Assembly (NCBI GenBank): GCA_035533295.1
Contig: DATLUA010000014.1
Location: 1-64,000 of the forward strand
Source of the DNA: JAGWJU01 sp035533295
Lineage (GTDB): Bacteria > Elusimicrobiota > Elusimicrobia > UBA1565 > UBA9628
Length of the DNA stretch: 64,000 nt
Reading direction: 5' to 3'
Numbering within the stretch: the stretch's first letter is position 1; each line of letters starts with the position of its first letter. Below, piece by piece: positions 57,790 to 64,000 of the stretch. The notes under the pieces are model-generated. The model ran no database searches. It was not told the origin of the DNA and worked only from the letters and a program-made list of their open reading frames with translations. Both the position numbers and the translations under genes were made by a program.

Positions 57790-59115
57790 ATGAGCGGATG
57801 CGGCGACAAGTGCGGAGGATGCGGAGGGGGGTGCGGATCTGAATCCAAGCCCAAGGTGAGCAGCTTCGCGCCGGTGAAGCTATCCTTGACGTCTCGTGCC
57901 GCTTCGGCGCCGACGGCTGCTGTGGAAAAAAACAGCGGCGGCCGAACGCCCGGCTTTAGGCGCTACCTGCCGCCCTTTAAGGTCTTCTTCACCTGGGACA
58001 TCCAGTACGCCTGCAACTACCGCTGCAGCTACTGCATCATCTTCAAGAGCCCGCAATGGGATTCCTTCCTGTCCAAGAAGGACCGGCCGCCGATCCCTGC
58101 GGAGCGCTGGATGGAAATCTGGGACGACATCCACGATCAATACGGCAGCGCTCACATCCACTGTTCAGGAGGCGAGCCGTTCTATTATCCGCGCTTCATC
58201 GACATCCTGGCCCACATCACCAAGAAGCATACGATGGAGTGCGACACCAACTTGTCCTTTCCTGTCGACCAATTCATCGACAAAGTCGAGCGGGGGCGCT
58301 TCCGTTTCGCGCCGTCGTTTCATCCCGAGTTCGCGGAGATAGGCCCCTACATCGAAAAATGCGTGCGCTTAAGGAAGGCGGGCTATGACTTGGAGGGAGT
58401 TAATTATATCTGCTGGCCGCCGCATTTAAAGAAAATCCCTGAGTTCCAAAAGGCGTTCAACAAAATAGGCGTGGTTCTGACGCTTATTCCCTTTCGCGGG
58501 AGCTTCGCGGGTAAGGATTATCCCGACGCCTACACTCCGGAGGAGAGGCGCTGGATCAATCAGAACAGCGGCAATCCGGTGCTTTCGGAGGACTACGGCA
58601 ACTGGTACAACGGCACCGGCCAGGGATCCAAAAAACACGAGAATCTGATGGTGGAGAAAGTTCCGCAGCAAGAACCTGAGCCGTTGCCGTCTTCCGCGGC
58701 CGTCGCGCCGATTACGCCGGCCCAGCCGGCGGCGGCACCTTCGCAAATTGCGGCGGGCCCCACGCCGGAGCCTTCTGAGGTCGCCTCGGAGACGGCGGCC
58801 AGGGCGCTGGAGGAAATTCGCGCCCACGAGGCGCAAAAGACGCGGGGAGAAGGTTGCGCCAGCCATGGTCGTACGGCCGTCAATTGCCGTGCCGGCCAGA
58901 TGTACGCCAAAATCCATCCCGACGGCAACGCGCTGCGGTGCTGCTTCATCGACGAGCGAGGCTCGATGGGCAATCTCATCGACGGGACCTTTAAGCTCTA
59001 CGATGAGCCGGAACTCTGCGAATATCCGGCCTGCAGCTGCTGGAAGAGCATGATTGTCGGAGAGGAGGGCCGCTGGCTGCGCCATTGGGTCGGCGTGGCC
59101 AAAAATGCCGCATGA
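57790..59115 (+). CDS. Compact radical SAM protein with Cys-rich N terminus and long linker (5)
   Basis: 441 aa, longest of the CNYRC group. N-terminal MSGCGDKCGGCGGGCG has C4, C8, C11 and C15. A ~45-residue linker precedes CNYRCSYC (C75, C79, C82). Then come the GGEPFYYPRF, APSFHPEF and ICWPPHLKKIP segments. Between the barrel and the SPASM-like end (NCRAGQMYAKIHPDGNALRCCFIDERGSMGNL, CEYPACSCWKSM) a Pro/Ala-rich stretch (residues ~291-345) is inserted that the other four lack. It overlaps the next gene (TIR-like) by ATGA. Confidence 0.85.
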   Translation: MSGCGDKCGGCGGGCGSESKPKVSSFAPVKLSLTSRAASAPTAAVEKNSGGRTPGFRRYLPPFKVFFTWDIQYACNYRCSYCIIFKSPQWDSFLSKKDRPPIPAERWMEIWDDIHDQYGSAHIHCSGGEPFYYPRFIDILAHITKKHTMECDTNLSFPVDQFIDKVERGRFRFAPSFHPEFAEIGPYIEKCVRLRKAGYDLEGVNYICWPPHLKKIPEFQKAFNKIGVVLTLIPFRGSFAGKDYPDAYTPEERRWINQNSGNPVLSEDYGNWYNGTGQGSKKHENLMVEKVPQQEPEPLPSSAAVAPITPAQPAAAPSQIAAGPTPEPSEVASETAARALEEIRAHEAQKTRGEGCASHGRTAVNCRAGQMYAKIHPDGNALRCCFIDERGSMGNLIDGTFKLYDEPELCEYPACSCWKSMIVGEEGRWLRHWVGVAKNAA

Positions 59116-59666
59116 AAATTTATTTAAGCTACAGTCTCGCCGAGAAAGATAAGTCTATTTTGGATAAGATCGTGGGACTTTCCTCCGATTTCGGCGTCAC
59201 GGTGGTGCCGGCTCCTCGTTCATGGCCGTCTCAGGACGCCGTGCCGCCGGAGGTCGCCGAAGCCATCGACTCCGCGGATTTCGCACTTTTTTGGCTGACG
59301 GTTGACGGTCCGGCCCTCTCCTGCATCAACTTGGAGGCTGGTTATATACGGAATTCTCCCCGACGACTGCCTTTTATGATTTTTTCGCCTAACGGCTTTG
59401 AGCCCTCGGGATGCCTGCAGTATCGTCCTTTCGTTCGCTTCAATATCCGCGACACGCGAATCACCATCGGCCAGATCTGGGATTTTCTCCACCATGAATA
59501 CTGCGACCAGCCGCAAGCGGCTGCTGCTTTTGGGGGCGTTTTATTGGCTCTCGTCGGGATGCTGTTGATGCGTCACGCGCCTGAGGTGCCGCCTCCCACG
59601 GATGATGAAAAATACCATGAGCAATTGCGCCAAGCCGCGGTCTTGCTGCGCGGAGGTCAGTCGTGA
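59112..59666 (+). CDS. TIR-like domain protein with C-terminal membrane segment
   Basis: 184 aa. The first ~120 residues resemble a TIR or TIR-like fold: MKIYLSYSLAEKDKSILDKIV as the first strand and helix, DFGVTVVPAP, VAEAIDSADFALFWLT, and INLEAGYI with E75 in the place of the catalytic glutamate. A membrane helix (residues ~136-153, VLLALVGMLLM) follows. TIR domains often cleave NAD+ or bind partners. Its start overlaps the preceding radical SAM stop and its stop overlaps the next start (GTGA). A TIR protein in a radical SAM array is unusual. Identity by pattern only. Confidence 0.55.
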   Translation: MKIYLSYSLAEKDKSILDKIVGLSSDFGVTVVPAPRSWPSQDAVPPEVAEAIDSADFALFWLTVDGPALSCINLEAGYIRNSPRRLPFMIFSPNGFEPSGCLQYRPFVRFNIRDTRITIGQIWDFLHHEYCDQPQAAAAFGGVLLALVGMLLMRHAPEVPPPTDDEKYHEQLRQAAVLLRGGQS

Positions 59667-61060
59667 CGCCTGCTCGGCCGGCACCGTTTTCCGCCCCATC
59701 GGGACTCTCGCCGCGGGATCTCGCCCTACGGCACGAGAAGCAGGCGCGCGAGCATTATTTGAAAGGGGATTATCCCTCCACGGTCGAAGATCTCAAGCGT
59801 TGCCTTGAAACCGCCGTCGTGCCCGAGCACAAGGACTTGCGCATGCGGCTCCTTATCCTGCAGAGCTTGCGCCGTTTCGGCAAGCAGGACGAGGCGTGGG
59901 CGGTCCTGCGGGAGATGGAGGGCCGCTACGGTGAAAGCGGCGAGAAATACATCCGGAATCTTCTGCTCAACGAAAAGGAGATTCAAGAAGGCCGCATTAA
60001 GATAGAGTCGTATCCCACGCGCCTGACCGTGCGGCCCACGAGCCGCTGCTCGGTCCACTGCATCATGTGCACATTTTGGAAGGAAACGCCGTGGGATATG
60101 CCGCAAAAAACCCTGGACGAGGTCGCCGATCTCTATCCTTACCTGGAGGACATCCTTTGGCAGGGCGGCGAACCCTTTGAGATGGATCGCGAGATTCTTG
60201 AGCGCATTCTTCTGCGCGGCCGCGACTATCCGCGCATGCTCCAGAACTTCATAACCAACGGGCAGCACATCGATGAGCGCTGGGCCAAGATATTGGTGAG
60301 CATGAACGTCCATATGAAGATTTCCATCGACGGCACGACCGCGGAAGTCTACGAGAAGATCCGGGTGAAGTCCAGCTTCGAAAAAATTCTAACCTCCATC
60401 CAGAATCTCAACGGCGAAATGACACGGCAAAACCGGCGCATCGGATTCTGGATTCACATGGTGGTCCAGCGCTTGAATTACCACCAGATCACGGACATGA
60501 TCGAGTTCGCCCACCAGTACGGCTTTGACGGCGTGGCCTTGAGTCCCATGGAGGGGGATCTCTACCGCAAGATAGACGTCTTCAACTACGGCGATCCGGA
60601 GATTTGGCGCTCCATCGAGGAGCAGCGCGCGCGGGCCCGGCAGATGTGCCTCGACTACGGGATTTACCTTGAGGACAACATGCCGCCCCCGCCTTCGCTG
60701 GAGGACAAACCGCACCCCATAAGCGAGGAGGAAAGCGAGAAGAGATTTTCGCTCTACCCCATGCCCTTCGAGGATGGAGCGCGCTACGTTTCCAAGGAGT
60801 ACTCCTATTTCTGCCTCTCCCCGTGGAAGAATATGATTCTCAGAAACGGCGGCGGCGTCCTGCCCAACTGGCACTGCGGCGAGCGCTACATCGGCAGCAT
60901 CCATGAGAGCTCGCTTCTGGAGATTTGGAACGGCGAACCCATGCAGAACGTGCGCCGCGGGATTGTGGAACGGCGTTTCGGCGGCGTCTGCCGCCACTTC
61001 TGCCTCTCCGGGGCCCTGATGGAGACCTGGAAGCACCACATGGAGTGGTACTGGTCCTAA
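59663..61060 (+). CDS. TPR-radical SAM/SPASM protein
   Basis: 465 aa from a GTG. Residues ~20-110 resemble a TPR pair (RHEKQAREHYLKGDYPSTVEDLKRCLE; DEAWAVLREMEGRYG). The cluster motif is CSVHCIMC (C129, C133, C136), with QGGEPFEM, MKISIDGTTAEVYEKIR and a C-terminal SPASM-like end (YSYFCLSPWKNMILRNGGGVLPNWHCGERYIGS, then CRHFCLSG). The motif is complete. It is translationally coupled to the TIR-like gene. A 22-nt gap separates it from the next B12-type gene. Confidence 0.85.
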   Translation: MTPARPAPFSAPSGLSPRDLALRHEKQAREHYLKGDYPSTVEDLKRCLETAVVPEHKDLRMRLLILQSLRRFGKQDEAWAVLREMEGRYGESGEKYIRNLLLNEKEIQEGRIKIESYPTRLTVRPTSRCSVHCIMCTFWKETPWDMPQKTLDEVADLYPYLEDILWQGGEPFEMDREILERILLRGRDYPRMLQNFITNGQHIDERWAKILVSMNVHMKISIDGTTAEVYEKIRVKSSFEKILTSIQNLNGEMTRQNRRIGFWIHMVVQRLNYHQITDMIEFAHQYGFDGVALSPMEGDLYRKIDVFNYGDPEIWRSIEEQRARARQMCLDYGIYLEDNMPPPPSLEDKPHPISEEESEKRFSLYPMPFEDGARYVSKEYSYFCLSPWKNMILRNGGGVLPNWHCGERYIGSIHESSLLEIWNGEPMQNVRRGIVERRFGGVCRHFCLSGALMETWKHHMEWYWS

Positions 61061-61082
61061 AGCCGGCGATTTTGAATCGAGC

Positions 61083-62687
61083 ATGAGCCATAAAGCCGAC
61101 GTCTTCCTAGTTCAAATGCCTCAGGCCTGCCCCGAGCCTAACATGGCCTTGGCGCAGCTCTATGCTTACATGAAAAAGGAAGGATTCCAGACGCGGGTTA
61201 TGGACATCAGCATCGCCCTCTACCATCGCCGCAAGGCCGTATCGGCGAATTTGTGGGCCGATGAGACTTGGTCCATATGGATGGATGAGGCGTTCGTATC
61301 CAGATTTCTCGCTGAGGACAAGGAATGGATGGAGGAACGTTGCCTCAAGGAAATTCTTTCGGCGCCTAATCCCGTCGTCGGTTTCTCGGTGAGTGGCCCC
61401 TCTTTGCGCTCAAGCCAAGTGCTGGCGCGCTGGATTAAGGACATCCGTCCGGACGCGCTCATAGTCATGGGCGGCCAAGTCTTCGCGGTGGAGCCGTTTT
61501 TCTACCGGCAGGCCATGGAGGACGCCTGCGTCGACGCCGTCATTCTTGGCGACGGGGAGGAGACGTTGGCTGAATTGGCCGCTCTCTATGGCGAGGGCCG
61601 GGACTGGGGGAGTTGCCGCGGACTTTACGTGCGCGACCCCAAAGGCGGCTTTCGCTTTATGGGAGAGCGGCCGCTTCTGGATCTCGATAGCCTGCCTTTT
61701 GCCGATTACTCTGCTTTCGACATGAGTCTTTACGGGAGCAACCACGTCAGCGGGCACGACTTGGTCTTGATGACAAGCCGCGGCTGCGTGAGGCGTTGCT
61801 CCTTTTGCGGCAACCGCACGGCGTGGAAGGGCTTTCGTCAGATGAGCGGAGAGCGGGTTTACGCCGAGATTGAGCATCAGCGGCGAGCCATGCCGAGCCT
61901 CTCTCATCCCGACAGCGAAATTAAATTTTACGATCTGCTCATCAACGGCGACATGAAGAAAATGGGTAAGATGGCCGAGCTTCTGGCCGAGGGGCCGGAA
62001 CCGCCGCTGCCCTGGAAGGACGCCAACGCCGTCGTGCGTCCGGAAATGACATTCGATATTTGCAGCAGACTTTATCAGGCGGGATGCCGCATCCTGATCA
62101 TCGGCATGGAGTCGGGTTCGCAGAAGGTCCTTGATGCGATGGACAAAGGGCAAACCGTGAGCCAGATGAAGGAAGTGCTCAAAAACGCCCACCGCGCCGG
62201 CCTCAAAGTTCGCGCCAACTTCATGTTCGGCCACCCCGGCGAGACCGATGAGGATTTTGGCCGGACGATGGATTTTCTAAAAGAAATGCACCCGTATATT
62301 TACCAAGCCTACCCCAGTTACACGTTCACGCATTTGGAAGGCCGGCTGGCGCAGAACCCGGAGAAGTGGGGCGTGCGAAAAAATCAGCATTACCTGTATT
62401 GGGAATCGGACGACGGCAGCAATACGTTTCCTAAGCGCCTGGAGCGCTATAAGGCGTTCCGGGAACTGGCTGTCTCCTTGGGCAAGCTCCCCATGGGCGA
62501 CGGGCTTGTGCTTTCATTGAACGCCTACACGCATTTTAATTTCGGCGGCTACTATGAAAATCTGGGCCAGCCACGGGAAGCCCTTGATCATTACTGGGAA
62601 TATTTGAGAGAGGATCCTTCCAACGCCTTTGTAAAAGAGAAGATATTGAAGCTTTCGCGGGCGCTGGCGGCGGTCGGAGCCGCTTGA
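61083..62687 (+). CDS. B12-binding-domain radical SAM protein (2)
   Basis: 534 aa. N-terminal Rossmann domain (ADVFLVQMPQAC; FSVSGPSLRSSQVLARWI; MGGQVFAVEPFF; LGDGEETLAELAALYG). The cluster motif is CVRRCSFC (C235, C239, C242) followed by IIGMESGSQKVLDAMDKG and NFMFGHPGETDEDFG. A YWESDDGSNTFPKRLERYKAFRELAVSLG stretch near residue 440-475 is nearly the same as in the gene at 48675. The protein ends in a short helical TPR-like segment. The last complete gene of the array in this window. Confidence 0.88.
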   Translation: MSHKADVFLVQMPQACPEPNMALAQLYAYMKKEGFQTRVMDISIALYHRRKAVSANLWADETWSIWMDEAFVSRFLAEDKEWMEERCLKEILSAPNPVVGFSVSGPSLRSSQVLARWIKDIRPDALIVMGGQVFAVEPFFYRQAMEDACVDAVILGDGEETLAELAALYGEGRDWGSCRGLYVRDPKGGFRFMGERPLLDLDSLPFADYSAFDMSLYGSNHVSGHDLVLMTSRGCVRRCSFCGNRTAWKGFRQMSGERVYAEIEHQRRAMPSLSHPDSEIKFYDLLINGDMKKMGKMAELLAEGPEPPLPWKDANAVVRPEMTFDICSRLYQAGCRILIIGMESGSQKVLDAMDKGQTVSQMKEVLKNAHRAGLKVRANFMFGHPGETDEDFGRTMDFLKEMHPYIYQAYPSYTFTHLEGRLAQNPEKWGVRKNQHYLYWESDDGSNTFPKRLERYKAFRELAVSLGKLPMGDGLVLSLNAYTHFNFGGYYENLGQPREALDHYWEYLREDPSNAFVKEKILKLSRALAAVGAA

Positions 62688-62763
62688 GGAAGTGCGCGGG
62701 ATTTTTAGCCGCTCCGACGAAAAATTCCTGCTCGCGCGAAAAAGAGAAATCCTGCCCTAAACC

Positions 62764-64000
62764 ATGGCTCGTCATCCTTTGCGGGCACGTCTGATTCTTG
62801 CAGGGTGTTCCATCGCCGCGATTGTTATCATAGCGGCCGGGTTGGAGGCGTGGCAGAGAGCCTTTCATTCAGGCCCGGCGGCCTCTGATTTCGTCACGGA
62901 GAACCAGCTGACGTGGCAAAGAGAGATGGACAAGCCGCTTTTCCGCATCGTGAACCGGGGTGGACGATATTATTTGGTGCATGCGTACTCTGCGATGCGG
63001 TTTTCAACCGGCCCGGAACGGATTCTTCCGCTCGAAAAACCGCCGAGCAAGACGCGGCTGCTGTTCATCGGCGAGTCAAGCGCGGGGCTGTCCGCCACCG
63101 CAACGCGCAGGATTATTGACAGTGATCCGGATTTGGACCGCTTCGAGGTGCTCAATTGCGCCGTTAGCGGAGGCAGTTTGGTGATGGTGAAAAGCAGGTT
63201 TAGGGAATGCTCCCAATACTCTCCCGATGCCGCCGTTCTCCTTTTTGGGCACAACCTATTCTTCTCCCTGCGCCCCATTTCCTCGTTTTCCTATTGGGCG
63301 TTCGAGGTGTCGCGGCGCAGCGCGCTTTTGAATCGGTTGGCGACCATGCTGCGCGACAATTATCTGGTGTCTTCCTGGAGTGCTTCTGACGATCCCGCCT
63401 CCCGCTGGCGGAGCTTGGATAAATTCATTGCGCAGGTCGCCGCCTTCACGCAAGCGCGGCATATCCCTTTAATTTTATGCACGGCGCCGGTCAATATGTG
63501 GGTTCCACCATATATCCCGCCCGACAAAAAATCCGGCATCCTTTATAACCCCAGCTATTTGGAAGCGCGCTACCTTTACGCGACCGGCCGACGAGAGGAG
63601 GCCATCAAGACGCTTGAGGACCTCGTTCTCGACGCCCCCGTTGCCTGGTGGCGCTGGAAGCTCGGCGCTTGGCTCTACCGGAATGGGCAATACGGAGAAG
63701 CGGCTTTCTTTTTAAGCGACGCAAGAAACCTGGACCAAGAGCGTGACCGCGCGTCGAGCGCCGTCAACGACGTCATCCGGCAATCCGCCCGCCGCTTCGG
63801 AGCCCTGGTGGACGCGGATCTCATGGTTCGGGAACGTTCGCCGCACGGCATTTCGGGGTGGACGAGCTTTATTGATTGCCAGCACCTCAATGATCCGGCG
63901 TTCGCGAGCCTCGCCGCCTCGGTTTTGGGTGATGTCAACGGCGGGCGCGCGCCGCGCGTGCATCTTCCTTGGGAGAAGAGATTGTCGCTGACGCAGCAGT
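62764..64000 (+). CDS. SGNH-hydrolase-like membrane-anchored protein (3' incomplete)
   Basis: Open from ATG to the right edge, 412 codons so far with no stop, so the gene continues outside. It has a membrane anchor (residues ~8-25, ARLILAGCSIAAIVIIAAGL). An FIGESSAGLSA motif follows, as in SGNH/GDSL-type esterases. A segment ILCTAPVNMW and a later HIPLIL strand are typical of that fold, and a final DCQHLND could supply the D/H pair. A helical tetratricopeptide-like stretch (EARYLYATGRREEAIKTLEDLV; NGQYGEAAFFLSDARNL) sits between. Such proteins add or remove acyl groups on glycans. Confidence 0.65.
   Translation, partial: MARHPLRARLILAGCSIAAIVIIAAGLEAWQRAFHSGPAASDFVTENQLTWQREMDKPLFRIVNRGGRYYLVHAYSAMRFSTGPERILPLEKPPSKTRLLFIGESSAGLSATATRRIIDSDPDLDRFEVLNCAVSGGSLVMVKSRFRECSQYSPDAAVLLFGHNLFFSLRPISSFSYWAFEVSRRSALLNRLATMLRDNYLVSSWSASDDPASRWRSLDKFIAQVAAFTQARHIPLILCTAPVNMWVPPYIPPDKKSGILYNPSYLEARYLYATGRREEAIKTLEDLVLDAPVAWWRWKLGAWLYRNGQYGEAAFFLSDARNLDQERDRASSAVNDVIRQSARRFGALVDADLMVRERSPHGISGWTSFIDCQHLNDPAFASLAASVLGDVNGGRAPRVHLPWEKRLSLTQQ

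Overview
The window looks like chromosomal DNA of a GC-rich, diderm (Gram-negative-type) environmental bacterium. Outer-membrane and LPS-linked genes (a TolC-type porin, a KdsD-type arabinose-5-phosphate isomerase, Lgt) are present beside ordinary housekeeping genes (era, valS, speA, hemW-like, tRNA-Cys). The dense run of radical SAM genes and the general gene mix would fit Elusimicrobiota or a similar deep lineage. That placement is an inference; no rRNA or other marker gene is present to fix it.

Layout. (1) 1-2.9 kb: an incomplete gene end, a three-gene HipBST-like toxin-antitoxin operon (minus strand) with its operators, and a broken IS1182-type transposase. (2) 3.0-11.7 kb: a six-gene minus-strand operon headed by a ChrB-type chromate-responsive regulator, followed by an RND pump, a TolC-like channel, a two-repeat DUF1259 protein, a YVTN beta-propeller and an MFS transporter. 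Two identical 28-bp palindromic repeats lie 9.06 kb apart on either side of this block, so it may have been acquired as a unit. (3) 12.0-22.6 kb: a C-rich tandem repeat, then a plus-strand run of a secreted protein, an alpha/beta hydrolase, a fatty-acid hydroxylase family protein, a DUF971 protein, tryptophanase, a sensor kinase, a fused GlcD-GlcE, GlcF and an HD-GYP phosphodiesterase. (4) 22.6-23.6 kb: a decayed YfhO-like membrane protein gene. (5) 23.6-40.6 kb: core functions (phosphohexomutase, FtsB-like, MBL hydrolase, Lgt, RluA-type synthase, DUF423, arginine decarboxylase, Era, DUF1543, slipin, HemW-like, response regulator, ValS, tRNA-Cys, KdsD).

(6) 40.6-64 kb is the most unusual region: one plus-strand, mostly translationally coupled array. 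It encodes 13 radical SAM proteins with 14 radical SAM domains (five of the B12-binding-domain type, nine of the SPASM or SPASM-like type). Interleaved are a glycosyltransferase-like/coiled-coil protein, a beta-helix protein, a UlaG-like metallo-beta-lactamase protein, a membrane-anchored TIR-like protein and, running off the right edge, an SGNH-hydrolase-like protein. One protein fuses a B12-type radical SAM to a SPASM radical SAM, and the same two types occur as separate neighbouring genes just downstream. This suggests the two types act in pairs. No short precursor-peptide gene was recognised, so the substrate is unknown; a glycan, lipid, cofactor or peptide are all possible.

Several genes (chrB, era, and those starting at 38615, 39943 and probably 23660 and 40649) have a -10-like hexamer only 5-8 nt before the start codon, which suggests leaderless mRNAs.
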